A stretch of 64,000 nt of DNA from Gemmatimonadota bacterium. GTDB lineage: Bacteria; Gemmatimonadota; Gemmatimonadetes; Longimicrobiales; Longimicrobiaceae. Under the pieces are notes generated by a model. It saw nothing but the letters and a program-made list of their open reading frames with translations, had not been told where the DNA came from and made no database searches. Numbering within the stretch: position 1 is the first letter of the stretch; each line of letters opens with the position of its first letter. The position numbers were made by a program, and so were the translations under genes. Shown here piece by piece: positions 1 to 8,569 of the stretch. The stretch lies in the NCBI GenBank assembly GCA_028287185.1, contig JAQBQD010000217.1:1-64000 (forward strand). The letters are read 5' to 3'.

Positions 1-422
1 ACCTGCCGGGCCGTCGCCGGGCGGATCAGGTGCGCGCGGGCCTCCAGCGCGTCCGCGGCCGTGCGCGCGTCGGCCGCCTGGGCATGCAGGTGGGTGTGGA
101 CGCGCTCCAGCAGCTCCGGCGCGGGAGCGGCGGTGCCGCTGCCGGGGTCCGTGGACCGCTCGGGCGCGGGCGCCGCGATGGTGCCGGAGGCCGGGTCCAT
201 GGCGGCGAGCCGCGCCTCGATCCGCTCCGCCGCGCGGCGCGCGTCGGGATGCGACATGACGTCCAGGTCGCTCTGCGGCGCGGGGCGGGCCGCGAGGATG
301 CGGCTCCGGTATCCGGTCTGCGCGCGCACCTCCTCGCGCATGGAGCGGAGCACCGCCGCGGCCTCCGGGGACAGCTCCGCGGGCGCAGCGGGGCGCCGGG
401 CGGACGTGGCAGGGTCGGACAT
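1..422 (-). CDS. Hypothetical protein, C-terminus cut by window edge
   Basis: The reading frame begins with ATG at 422 and runs off the left end, giving about 140 residues. The protein is alanine/arginine rich. It has two stretches that look helical (a segment with RSMREEVRAQTGYRSR and one with ERVHTHLHAQAADARTAADA) separated by a proline-rich linker. No domain is recognised and there is no signal peptide or membrane segment. It lies 93 bases downstream of the SF1 helicase gene in the same direction, so it is probably in the same operon. Coding direction is supported by strong third-position GC in this frame and the absence of stops. Function is unknown. Confidence 0.6.
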   Translation of the reverse strand, partial: MSDPATSARRPAAPAELSPEAAAVLRSMREEVRAQTGYRSRILAARPAPQSDLDVMSHPDARRAAERIEARLAAMDPASGTIAAPAPERSTDPGSGTAAPAPELLERVHTHLHAQAADARTAADALEARAHLIRPATARQ

Positions 423-515
423 GGGGTGCCCGGGATCGAGGTGGGATCCGCCTGCGGGGCGGTCTTTCGCTCTTCCGTGCTACCCCGGCCCCATTTCCCG
501 GGAACGGTCGCGGCG

Positions 516-2354
516 TCAGGCGGCGGCCCGCATCGCCGCGGCGACGGCCCGCTGCGCGACGCCGCCCGCCGGCAGCGCCGCGCGGTCGGCGATGACCGTC
601 AGCGACGTCCGCGCGCGCGAAATCGCGACGCAGAGCAGCGACGGCGCTTCGGGGTTCGTGCGCTCGTCGAGCCAGCGGCCGGGGTTGTCGCGGGTCGCGA
701 CCAGGTCCAAGACCACGGCGTCGTGCTCGCTTCCCTGTGCGCTGTGCGCGGTGCCCACCAGGCCGCCTTCCTGCTCGAAGCCGGGGATGCGCTCCGCGAG
801 GGCGGCACGCAGGCAGTCCACCTGCGCGCGGTACGGGGTGAGCACGGCCAGCGAGCGCGTGCCGGCCGTCCAGAGGCGCTCCGCGCGGGCGGCCGCCATG
901 CGGGCGTGCACCTCGTTGACGCGGCTGCTGCCCGCCGCGCGCGCACGCGCCAGCCCGCCGCTGTCGATCACCTGGACGGTGCCCGTCTGCCCGCGCACGG
1001 CCGCGCCGTCCTCCAGCATCCCGTCGTAGAACGTCCCCGCCACCAGGCGGCGGATCGCCGGGGCCATCCGGTGCTGCACGCGGAGCACGGGGCGGCGCGG
1101 GTCCTCCACGCCGGCGCGCTCGCATCCCAGTTGGTGGAAGAGGCTGCGCTCCAGCAGGCGGCGCGCGGCGGGGTCCGCGACGGTGCAGACCGGCCCGAGC
1201 TGGTGCGGGTCGCCCCACAGCAGGAGTCGCCGGCGCGCGAGCGACGCGGCCCAGAGCGCGTAGGGCACGCTGGCCATGGCGGCCTCGTCCACGATCACGG
1301 TGTCCCACGGCCCCGCCGGCGTGCGGACGAGCGCTTCGGCCAGGGTGGCGCCCACCAGCCGCGGCGGCGCGGCGGCGGCCCCGACCGCCTGCCGGAGCGA
1401 GCGGACGTCGCGCAGCAGCGCCCGGGCGTCCAGGCGGTCGGGGTCGGCCCGGAGCACACCGTGCGCGCGGGCTTCCAGCCGCTCCAGGCGCTCCGGAGGG
1501 CCGGCGCTTCCGCCCCCGCTGATCGCATCCGCCAGGATCCAGGCCCAGTTGCGCTCGTGGTTCAGGTGCTCGGCGCGCCGCTCCAGCTCCCCCAGCGCGG
1601 CGTCGAGGCCTCGCCGGTGGGCTCCCTCCAGCGAGGGACCCCGCCAGAGCGGACCGTGGCGGCCCTGGCGCATGAGCGCCGCCTCCGGGAGGCCGCACTC
1701 CCCCACGGTGCGACGGATCCGGGCGAGCGCCGTGTCGACGGCGGCGTGGGTGGGCGCGAGCAGGAGCACGCGCTCGCCCGAGAGGAGCAGGGCGGCGGCG
1801 GTGCGCGCCATGGTGCCCGTCTTCCCAGTCCCGGGCGGGCCCAGCACCAGCAGGAGGCTGCTCGCGAGCGACCGCTCCAGCGCGTCCGCCTGGTCGTCCT
1901 CCAGCCCTTCGGTGAGCGACGCGGCGGGCGCGGAGCCGCGCCCCAGCCGTGCGGCGCTCCACCCGGCCGCCGCGCGGAGGACGTCGCCCGGGGCTGCCAG
2001 GGCGGAGTCCAGCTCCCGCTGCAGGCGCTCGGACAGGTGGAGCGGCCTGCCCATCACCTGCTCGGCACCTCCGTGCACGCCCTCCACTACGATGGTGCGG
2101 TACTGGGCGTCCCGCACCGTGCTGGCGCGGGGTCCGCCGGGGCCGGTGACGAGCACCTCGTCGCCGCGCTGCAGCTGCACCGCCCGCTCCAGGTGGAGGA
2201 GGGTCGTCCCGCCCTGCTGCGGGGCGGCCGACCGCACGCGCGCGGGCCGGTCCAGCGCGCGGCGCTGGTTGGAGGTGCGGTCCTGCTCGCGCTCGGCGGT
2301 GAGCGCCGCGCGGATGCCGGCGCGCAGCAGCGCGGGCGTGGGAATCTCGGACAT
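516..2354 (-). CDS. Superfamily 1 DNA/RNA helicase (Upf1/Dna2-like, AAA_11/AAA_12)
   Basis: This is a 612-residue NTP-dependent helicase, predicted cytosolic. Walker A (GPPGTGKT) lies near residue 173, followed by the Ia-like segment LLAPTHAAVDTALARI. Walker B (VIVDEAAMASVP) is near residue 355 and is followed by GDPHQLGPV (motif III). The C-terminal half has the RVQHRM segment, LTPYRAQVD, the motif V/Va-like GTAHSAQGSEHDAVV and the motif VI-like VAISRARTSLTVI. This order is that of SF1B helicases of the Upf1/Dna2/IGHMBP2 group, which act on single-stranded nucleic acid with 5'-3' polarity in characterised members. The first about 130 residues are an uncharacterised OB/beta-like region. Plasmid-borne solo copies are common and their targets are unknown. 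Start ATG 2354 is the first in-frame ATG. Confidence 0.9.
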   Translation of the reverse strand: MSEIPTPALLRAGIRAALTAEREQDRTSNQRRALDRPARVRSAAPQQGGTTLLHLERAVQLQRGDEVLVTGPGGPRASTVRDAQYRTIVVEGVHGGAEQVMGRPLHLSERLQRELDSALAAPGDVLRAAAGWSAARLGRGSAPAASLTEGLEDDQADALERSLASSLLLVLGPPGTGKTGTMARTAAALLLSGERVLLLAPTHAAVDTALARIRRTVGECGLPEAALMRQGRHGPLWRGPSLEGAHRRGLDAALGELERRAEHLNHERNWAWILADAISGGGSAGPPERLERLEARAHGVLRADPDRLDARALLRDVRSLRQAVGAAAAPPRLVGATLAEALVRTPAGPWDTVIVDEAAMASVPYALWAASLARRRLLLWGDPHQLGPVCTVADPAARRLLERSLFHQLGCERAGVEDPRRPVLRVQHRMAPAIRRLVAGTFYDGMLEDGAAVRGQTGTVQVIDSGGLARARAAGSSRVNEVHARMAAARAERLWTAGTRSLAVLTPYRAQVDCLRAALAERIPGFEQEGGLVGTAHSAQGSEHDAVVLDLVATRDNPGRWLDERTNPEAPSLLCVAISRARTSLTVIADRAALPAGGVAQRAVAAAMRAAA

Positions 2355-2365
2355 GGGCTCGCCTC

Positions 2366-2390
2366 GGCCCGGCCCAGGGAGGGCCGGGCC
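2366..2390. terminator. Perfect GC hairpin between helicase gene and upstream gene
   Basis: A perfect 10-bp inverted repeat (GGCCCGGCCC / GGGCCGGGCC) with a 5-base loop sits between the start of the SF1 helicase gene and the stop of the zinc-finger gene upstream. It lacks a clear T-tract on the minus strand. It may act as an intrinsic terminator of weak efficiency or as an mRNA processing or stabilising element. Confidence 0.45.
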
Positions 2391-2399
2391 CCGTAGGGG

Positions 2400-4091
2400 T
2401 CAGTGGGTCTGGGTGCGGGCGTGCTCGGCGTGGGTCGCGTGGACGAGTGCGTGGGCGCGGGCCATCCGCTCGAACCGGCGCCGGCGCCGCTCCCGGCGGA
2501 TCTCGCACTCCCATGCCCTCCGGCTTCCCTTCGGCACGGGCAGGGGTGCGGCGGCCGGGGCGGGAGAGTCCTGCGGCTTCGCGCCCTCGCGCGACCACGC
2601 ATCGAGGCGGCGCTGCCGCAGCTTCTGCAGCGCGCCCGGGATGAGGCGGCGGCGGCGCCGACCCTGGATCGGAACGGGGACGGGGTAGGGGTCCACCCAC
2701 GCCCGCACGGTGCGGCCTCCGTCCTCGGCGATCTCTTCCCAGCGCCCCCACGCCGCGAGCTCCCCCTCGATCTCCTCCCGGACGAAGTGCGGCCACCGCA
2801 GGCGGCCGGAAGGCAGTCCGCGGTCGAGCTGCGGCAGCCGGACGGGCTCGTGGCAGTCGCACTCGCCGGTCGTGACCGCCTCGCCCCAGAGCCGGCACCG
2901 ACCGGCGTCGAAGGGGTCGAGCGTGGCGGGCGCCGGCGCAGGCTCTCCGCCGAGGATCGCGTCCACCCACCGGTCCCAGCGCTCGCACTCCTCGCTGTCT
3001 CGGGGCTGCGGCGCTCGGGAGCGGTCGAGCGCGGGGATTCCGCCGTGGCCCTCCAGCTGCTCCGCGAGCCACTCGGCGTAGGCGCCGGCGTCCTCGTCGT
3101 AGGCCATGCGCGCCCGCGCGCCGCGCCACGCGTCCAGCAGCGCGTTGCGCTCGAGCGCGGCGGCGTGCTCTGGCTCCCCGGCCGCGGTGTTGGCGCGGGG
3201 GAGGAAGGGCGCGGCGAGCTCGTCCTGCGAGGTGACGCGGTCGGGGGCGGAGAGCCAGTCGGCCTCCAGGTGCTCCACCGGGTACTCGTCGTCGTCCGCG
3301 CCAAGCTCGTCGCTGTCGCCGCGCGCGAGCAGGTCGAGCCAGGCCCCGTCGAGGGAGAGATCTGCCGCCTCGCGGTGCCACGCCCCTGCGCTCCACGGCT
3401 CGGCCGCCTCGGCGGCCCTCAGCTGCCGATTGCGGCGTCCGCGCTCCTTCGGCGCGAGGGCGGGGTCCCTCGCGGCGGACCGCATCGCCTCCAGCCGCGT
3501 CGCGCGATCGGCGGCGGCGAGCGCATCCAGGGTCCGGCGCCGGGCGGCTTCGGCCGCGGGCTCCGGGCGGGCGCGGAGGCGGGGCTGGAGACGGGGCGTG
3601 CTGCGGATCGCGCGGACGAACTGGTCGCGGGTGAGAGCCTTGATCCCGGTGAGGGACCCTTCTGGGATGTCGGGGAGAAGCTGGAGCAGCGCGCGCTCCG
3701 CGTAGCGCAGCTGGGTGGTGTAGCACCCCGCGCAGATCGTGTAGGTCTCGCCCTTGGCACCGCCGCAGAGGATGCAGCGCTCCAGGACGGGGTACCGGTC
3801 CACGACGTCCACCCGCAGCGGGACCCCGTCGAGCGCACGAAGCTCGGACAGGAGCGGCTTCGGGTGGTGGCCGGGGTCGAGCACCGTCCCCGCGAGCCGC
3901 AGGTGCGAGAGGTGACGGACGAGGGCGTCGCGAGCGGGCTCGGGGTCGAGCGGGAAGGGAAGCTCGTTGGGGAGGGGGTCGAATCCGAACTTGGCGGCGG
4001 CGCGCTGGAGCTCGGCGAGCTGGAGGGTGCGGACCGCGGGGAGGGTGGTGGGTGGGGCAGGGGGCGAGAACGCGGGTGCAGTGCCGGGCAT
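2400..4091 (-). CDS. Hypothetical protein with CxxC...CxxC zinc finger
   Basis: A 563-residue cytosolic protein of unknown function. Near residues 100-125 it has a short four-cysteine zinc finger (RCILCGG followed by ICAGCYT), and immediately before it a region resembling a treble-clef linker. The middle is acidic and tryptophan rich. A second cysteine cluster (GRCRLWGE then TGECDCHEPV) lies near residue 420. The last about 80 residues are strongly basic (a run of arginines after REIRRER-like sequence), suggesting nucleic-acid binding. It starts at ATG 4091 and is the first backbone gene left of island A. It is separated from the downstream helicase gene by 45 bases containing a hairpin, so the two are probably co-transcribed. 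I recognise no family. Confidence 0.7.
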   Translation of the reverse strand: MPGTAPAFSPPAPPTTLPAVRTLQLAELQRAAAKFGFDPLPNELPFPLDPEPARDALVRHLSHLRLAGTVLDPGHHPKPLLSELRALDGVPLRVDVVDRYPVLERCILCGGAKGETYTICAGCYTTQLRYAERALLQLLPDIPEGSLTGIKALTRDQFVRAIRSTPRLQPRLRARPEPAAEAARRRTLDALAAADRATRLEAMRSAARDPALAPKERGRRNRQLRAAEAAEPWSAGAWHREAADLSLDGAWLDLLARGDSDELGADDDEYPVEHLEADWLSAPDRVTSQDELAAPFLPRANTAAGEPEHAAALERNALLDAWRGARARMAYDEDAGAYAEWLAEQLEGHGGIPALDRSRAPQPRDSEECERWDRWVDAILGGEPAPAPATLDPFDAGRCRLWGEAVTTGECDCHEPVRLPQLDRGLPSGRLRWPHFVREEIEGELAAWGRWEEIAEDGGRTVRAWVDPYPVPVPIQGRRRRRLIPGALQKLRQRRLDAWSREGAKPQDSPAPAAAPLPVPKGSRRAWECEIRRERRRRRFERMARAHALVHATHAEHARTQTH

Positions 4092-4628
4092 CGTGGGCTC
4101 CGTGCGGCGGACGGGAAGAAGGAGAAGGATTTATCCTCCTCGGTTCTTCCCTTGTCCGAACCGCAGCGCTTGCCGGCACCCCGGTGAACCGTCCGGCTCG
4201 ATGTAATACTGAGCTGCTGAGGACAGTTCTGGAATCCGTCCCAACTGGTTCAGCCCGCGAGGAGACGAATCGAGGTTCGATCCAGAACTTTGCCCGTAAA
4301 CTCAGTATAAGAGGCGCCTCCATTTCGCGAATCGTCGATATGCCTTGGGTTGACGCGTTATGGCTTCTCCAGCCGGAAAATCCTAGGTACGCTCCCATTC
4401 TACTGTCGGCCCCACCGAACGCGATCAAGCCATTTTGCACACTAGCCGCCACATACCATCTGACGGTAGCGCCTTTCCCCCAAGGCGGTTGCGACAGGTT
4501 CCCCGCAGGTGGGTTTGCGCGCACACAACCTTGTGGCAGGGCTTCTACGGGCTTGCAGTCCGGCGGATGAAACTCTATCTTCGGCCGCCCGCTACAAACA
4601 CGCCTTTTGTCCTACGTTGCCCTCTATT
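4092..4628. other. Intergenic stretch at the left edge of the phosphorothioation island
   Basis: This 537-base stretch separates two divergent genes and is clearly less GC-rich than the sequence to its left. No convincing gene was found; open frames across it lack start signals and coding bias. An 8-bp inverted repeat (ATACTGAG near 4205, CTCAGTAT near 4301) is separated by about 90 bases. The left boundary of island A should lie here. No direct repeat matching the right boundary was found by eye. Confidence 0.4.
4553..4581 (+). promoter_or_regulatory. Putative sigma70-type promoter for sspE and the three genes after it
   Basis: TTGCAG (4553-4558) and TATCTT (4576-4581) are separated by exactly 17 bases and lie 47 bases upstream of the sspE start codon. 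Both hexamers differ from consensus at two positions. It is the best match in the gap and would drive the whole rightward restriction cassette. The call is by eye only. Confidence 0.35.
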
Positions 4629-6902
4629 ATGACTGACATCTCCAGAGCATTCACCACCGGCGCCAAGACGCTTGGCGACCTTGTCCGTTCCCCCGGGGTC
4701 GGCTACTACATTCCCGTGTACCAGCGCCCTTACAGCTGGGATCGGGATAACGTAGAGCATCTAATGGATGATCTGCTCCGGAGCGCCGAGGACATGCTTC
4801 GGAGCCCGGCGGACGACAACGCGGAAGCCAACCTCATCTGGTTTCTTGGGACTCTGATTTTGGTAGCAGAGCGGCCACCCCGGTACCCGGGCGTGGACCC
4901 GAAGGATGTGCGCGCGCTTCCAACGAAGATCTACAATGTAATTGATGGGCAGCAGCGTCTCTCCACGATTGCATTGATGGCAGCCCTCCTCCTCAAGCGG
5001 ATTACTGACGTATTTGCGCGGATTCCGCACGGTGAGGTGCGCACCGAACTCACCCAACCTGTCGAGAAATATCGGAGTTTACTACTCGAGATGGTGTCAG
5101 TGGATATCGGTGATGGTGCCCCGACGCGGAAACCGATCATCATCCGGGGGCACACGGACATGTGGACTTATAACGGTGCGGATTCAGCTCACTACTTTTC
5201 GGACGTGGCGTCTCACCTAGCTGCCACGATCCGGGCTGCTGATAATCAAGGGCCGTATCCGAACCCGAAAGAAGCGAAGGGCCTCGTCAAGTCTAATCTG
5301 GAGACTATGGACGAGCACCTGCTAACAATCGAGGAAGCGCATCGCAAAGACAGTGGTTACCCCCCAGCGTGGGAGATCCTCGAACCTGAAGGTGCGCAGG
5401 AACGTCTTTGGTCTTACGAGCGGCCCGTTCTCCTCCAGCCAGTGTTGGATCGAGAAGCGGACGGTAAGCCGCAGGTGAATGATCTTTGTGCTCTGATTCA
5501 GCTGCTCGCATTCTGCCGGTTTCTCTCAGACGGGTGCTGCTTCACGGTAATTGAGCCCACATCTGAGGAGTGGGCGTTTGACATGTTCCAGTCGCTGAAC
5601 GCGACCGGAACTCCACTTACGGCGCTGGAGACGTTCCGCCCACTCGTGGTACAGGCGGTAGGTGAAGGGTTCCGGGATTCTCCCGCGGCGGAATACTTCG
5701 CGTCCGTTGACGCACTTCTGGGCCTTGGTAAGAATGCGGCGGCAAAGTCGCGGCAGACGAACGAGCTGCTTACCGCCTTCGCAATCGCCCGAGAAGGCGA
5801 GAAGCTACCCGCGCAGTTCAGCAAGCAACGTCGTTGGCTTTATGAGAGCTTCCACGGGCTGCAGGGCGACCCGGCCGCGCACGAGGAGTTCGTTCGTGAG
5901 TTGGGCGACCTCGCCCGGTACTGGACCGACGTAGCGCTGTTCGAGCCTGCTTCGGACACCGTGCTGCCGGGAACCCGCGGAGTTGCCGATGACGAGGCGG
6001 CGGCCCTCTGCGTCCTCTACCTGAAAGCTGTCGATCATGCGATGGCGCACACGGTGCTGAGCCGTTTCTATAGCCGCGTAATTCGCGGCGCGCCTGGGGC
6101 AGCAGAGGACTTCGTCGCCGCGTGCAAAGCGGTGGCGGCATTCTACACCCTATGGCGCTCCGCCCGGGGCAACTCAGGGTTAGATGACGTCTATCGAAAG
6201 ATGTTCGCCCAGGCTTTCGGCTGGGCAGCGAACGATGCGGCGCTTACACTCGCGAATCTTCAGGAGCGATTCCGTTCTGTACTCACCGCCAAGCAAATCG
6301 GAACGATGGTGGAGTGGCAGCGGTTCGCCACTCAGAACCTCCGCTATGACAACGTGCGGGTGATTTGCCGGTTCGCGCTTTTCGTGGCCGCCCACGATAC
6401 CCATCCCGATCCTCACGCGCCCGGATTGATGCAGCGAGCGAAACCGGGTTATTCTGAGTACCTCACGGGCCGCAACTGGAGTGACGCTGACCTGAAGTCC
6501 CTCGAGCACGTCGCGCCGGTCGGTCCTCCGGACGGGCACGCATGGGATCAAGCTATCTACGACGACAACTTGGTGGATCGCGTGGGCAACCTGGTGCTGC
6601 TTCGGTCGGAACTCAACACCGCGGCCGCCAATCGAGACTGGGCCGTCAAGTGGCTCTACTTCGAACATCTCCAGCTCGCGGATCCTGCGAAGGAGGCACA
6701 GCTCCAGACCTTAGCGAAGAGCCGCGGGACGATGCTGTCGCCCGATGTGATCAAGATGCTCCAGACGTCGAAATACGCGCGTCACATGGAACCCGTGGCA
6801 AGCCTCGGGATCGCGGGAACCTGGGATGCGGAACTGATTAAGAGGCGAACCGACCGGATCGCTGAACTGCTGTGGGAGAGAATGTGGGAGTGGCTGAATT
6901 GA
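4629..6902 (+). CDS. sspE: SspE-like PT-dependent restriction protein (DUF262 + DUF1524)
   Basis: This 757-residue protein has an N-terminal DUF262 NTPase domain (YIPVYQRPYSWD near residue 28; the hallmark DGQQR in NVIDGQQRLSTIA near residue 105). Its C-terminal half ends in a DUF1524 HNH-type nuclease region (LEHVAPVG then NLVLLRSELN near residues 620-670). This is the GmrSD/SspE architecture. Characterised SspE senses phosphorothioate on host DNA, which stimulates its NTPase, and nicks or cuts invading unmodified DNA. I chose ATG 4629 (MTDISRAFTTGAKTL) over an upstream start at 4509 because homology to DUF262 begins there and the upstream 40 residues look non-coding. It is the first gene of a rightward cassette facing sspBCDA, which supports the Ssp assignment over a stand-alone type IV enzyme. 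Confidence 0.88.
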   Translation: MTDISRAFTTGAKTLGDLVRSPGVGYYIPVYQRPYSWDRDNVEHLMDDLLRSAEDMLRSPADDNAEANLIWFLGTLILVAERPPRYPGVDPKDVRALPTKIYNVIDGQQRLSTIALMAALLLKRITDVFARIPHGEVRTELTQPVEKYRSLLLEMVSVDIGDGAPTRKPIIIRGHTDMWTYNGADSAHYFSDVASHLAATIRAADNQGPYPNPKEAKGLVKSNLETMDEHLLTIEEAHRKDSGYPPAWEILEPEGAQERLWSYERPVLLQPVLDREADGKPQVNDLCALIQLLAFCRFLSDGCCFTVIEPTSEEWAFDMFQSLNATGTPLTALETFRPLVVQAVGEGFRDSPAAEYFASVDALLGLGKNAAAKSRQTNELLTAFAIAREGEKLPAQFSKQRRWLYESFHGLQGDPAAHEEFVRELGDLARYWTDVALFEPASDTVLPGTRGVADDEAAALCVLYLKAVDHAMAHTVLSRFYSRVIRGAPGAAEDFVAACKAVAAFYTLWRSARGNSGLDDVYRKMFAQAFGWAANDAALTLANLQERFRSVLTAKQIGTMVEWQRFATQNLRYDNVRVICRFALFVAAHDTHPDPHAPGLMQRAKPGYSEYLTGRNWSDADLKSLEHVAPVGPPDGHAWDQAIYDDNLVDRVGNLVLLRSELNTAAANRDWAVKWLYFEHLQLADPAKEAQLQTLAKSRGTMLSPDVIKMLQTSKYARHMEPVASLGIAGTWDAELIKRRTDRIAELLWERMWEWLN

Positions 6903-6915
6903 AGAGGACGGGCGT

Positions 6916-8526
6916 GTGAGTCGGCTCCACAGGACGCTACTCCGGGTGGGGGATGTCGGACTCCAACGTATGATCGGCACCTCCACGGCGGCTTTGCTGG
7001 GCCAGCTTGGGAAGGGCCGCACGGCACCCGCCACACTCGCTTCGCTCCTCGTAGATCGTCGGGCTGTTTCGCTCTTGGAGACGCGGACCACTCGTGAGGA
7101 AGTGCTCCGCGCTCTGCCCCAGATCGAGGCTGAGACACTCGCGGCAGAGATCGGCCTAGCGAAGCGGGGGGGCGCAGTCTGGGACGCGCTCTGCGCACGC
7201 GCGTTCCGGCGGGGTACCGCGGAGCGGGACGCGCTGTTTGCCTTCTTCGAGGTGCCACTTCCCAACGCTCCGGACGTGGAGCACGCGGAGTCTCAGATTC
7301 TCTGTGAGCCGCGCTACCCCGTGTACCCATACCAGCGATTGGCTGCGGACGAGGCCACTGCCTATTTGCGCAGTGCGGCGCCGCGTGTCCTGCTCCACAT
7401 GCCCACCGGTTCCGGGAAGACTCGGACCGCCATGAACGTGGTCTCCTCCGCGTTGCGGCATTTGCCCCCGGACTCTGTGGTCCTGTGGCTCGCGCACTCG
7501 GAAGAGCTGTGTGATCAGGCAGCCGGAGAGTTCCGCCGCGCCTGGAGCAGCCTGGGTGATCGCCCGGTCACCGTTGCCCGGCACTACGGTAGCCACCGGA
7601 TTGCCGTCGGGCAGCTGGAGGGTAGCTTTGTTGTCGCCGGTCTGGCCAAAGTAGCCGCCGGGCTCCAGCGTGAGCAGGCAGAATACCTGCAGTTAAAGCG
7701 GCGGTTGCGGCTCATCGTGATCGATGAAGCCCACAAGGCGACGGCGCGGAGCTACCGGCATATTCTGGAGCTTCTGGCGCCCGCCTTCAGCGGCGTCGGA
7801 ATCCTCGGTCTTTCCGCTACTCCAGGGCGTACCTGGCTTGATGCGGATGAGGACGCTGAGTTGTCAGCGTTTTTCGAACGGCAAAAGGTTGTGCTCCGAA
7901 CTCCCGGGGAAGGAACGCCCGTGGAGTATCTGCAGAACGAGGGTTACCTAGCGGTTCCAGAGTACGAGTACTTACGGTATGATCCGGAGATGGACATTCC
8001 GGCTGCCGCTTTGCAGGCCGTTCGCGAAGGTTTTGATCTTACCGAGGACGTAGTGCGCCGCCTTGTCGTGGAGGAGGGACGGAACGTGCTCCTGTTGGAG
8101 GCTGTCCTCCGTGAGGCCGCGAAGGGCGATAAGATGCTGGTCTTCGCAGGATCGGTTGAGCACGCGGAATTGCTTGCTAACGTTCTCGTCCTGCTAGGCT
8201 ACCGGTGTGCGGCGGTGTCCGCCACTACACCGCCGGCGGCGCGGCAACTCGCTATCGACGCTTTTCGGTCCGACGAGCCCGGATCCCTTCAGATTCTCAC
8301 CAACTATGGGGTGCTGACTACGGGCTTCGACGCACCGAATGCTCGTGTGGCGATAATCGCGCGCCCAACTCAGTCAGTGGTCCTCTACTCACAAATGATT
8401 GGACGCGTGATCCGCGGCCCGCGCTCTGGAGGGAATGCGACCTGCCGTGTCGTCACGATCGTGGACAGGCTCCCCGGTTTCAGGAGCATTTACGAGGGCT
8501 TTTCACACTGGGAAGACGTCTGGTAA
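6916..8526 (+). CDS. SF2 DEAH helicase of the PT restriction cassette (SspF/G/H-type arm)
   Basis: A 536-residue superfamily 2 ATPase starting with GTG 6916, 13 bases after sspE. About 130 N-terminal residues have no recognised domain. Then come the Q-like YPYQRLAADE, Walker A MPTGSGKT (near residue 161), DEAH in VIDEAHKAT (near 268), LSATP, and in the C-terminal lobe LVFAGSVEHAE, TTGFDAPN and the motif VI QMIGRVIRG (near 493). This is the SSL2/type III restriction-like helicase fold. It is followed directly by a GHKL ATPase and a PLD nuclease. This trio next to sspE and sspBCDA fits the position of the reported SspFGH restriction arm, but I cannot confirm one-to-one identity. Alternatively it is an unrelated defence triad. 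Confidence 0.85.
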   Translation: MSRLHRTLLRVGDVGLQRMIGTSTAALLGQLGKGRTAPATLASLLVDRRAVSLLETRTTREEVLRALPQIEAETLAAEIGLAKRGGAVWDALCARAFRRGTAERDALFAFFEVPLPNAPDVEHAESQILCEPRYPVYPYQRLAADEATAYLRSAAPRVLLHMPTGSGKTRTAMNVVSSALRHLPPDSVVLWLAHSEELCDQAAGEFRRAWSSLGDRPVTVARHYGSHRIAVGQLEGSFVVAGLAKVAAGLQREQAEYLQLKRRLRLIVIDEAHKATARSYRHILELLAPAFSGVGILGLSATPGRTWLDADEDAELSAFFERQKVVLRTPGEGTPVEYLQNEGYLAVPEYEYLRYDPEMDIPAAALQAVREGFDLTEDVVRRLVVEEGRNVLLLEAVLREAAKGDKMLVFAGSVEHAELLANVLVLLGYRCAAVSATTPPAARQLAIDAFRSDEPGSLQILTNYGVLTTGFDAPNARVAIIARPTQSVVLYSQMIGRVIRGPRSGGNATCRVVTIVDRLPGFRSIYEGFSHWEDVW

Positions 8527-8569
8527 GGCACCCACCCAATTCCATCCGAACCCTTTCTCATCCCAAGCA

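Noticed and set aside
30-2396. Long rightward reading frames across the SF1 helicase and similar long plus-strand frames over most backbone genes
   Set aside because: They are high-GC shadows: arginine/glycine/alanine-rich, no domains, and they lie opposite genes with clear motifs.
4205-4309. ATACTGAG/CTCAGTAT inverted repeat as an island attachment site
   Set aside because: Only 8 bp with a 90-base gap, and no matching repeat was found at the right boundary; a similar 9-mer also occurs at 46,263 by chance-level frequency.
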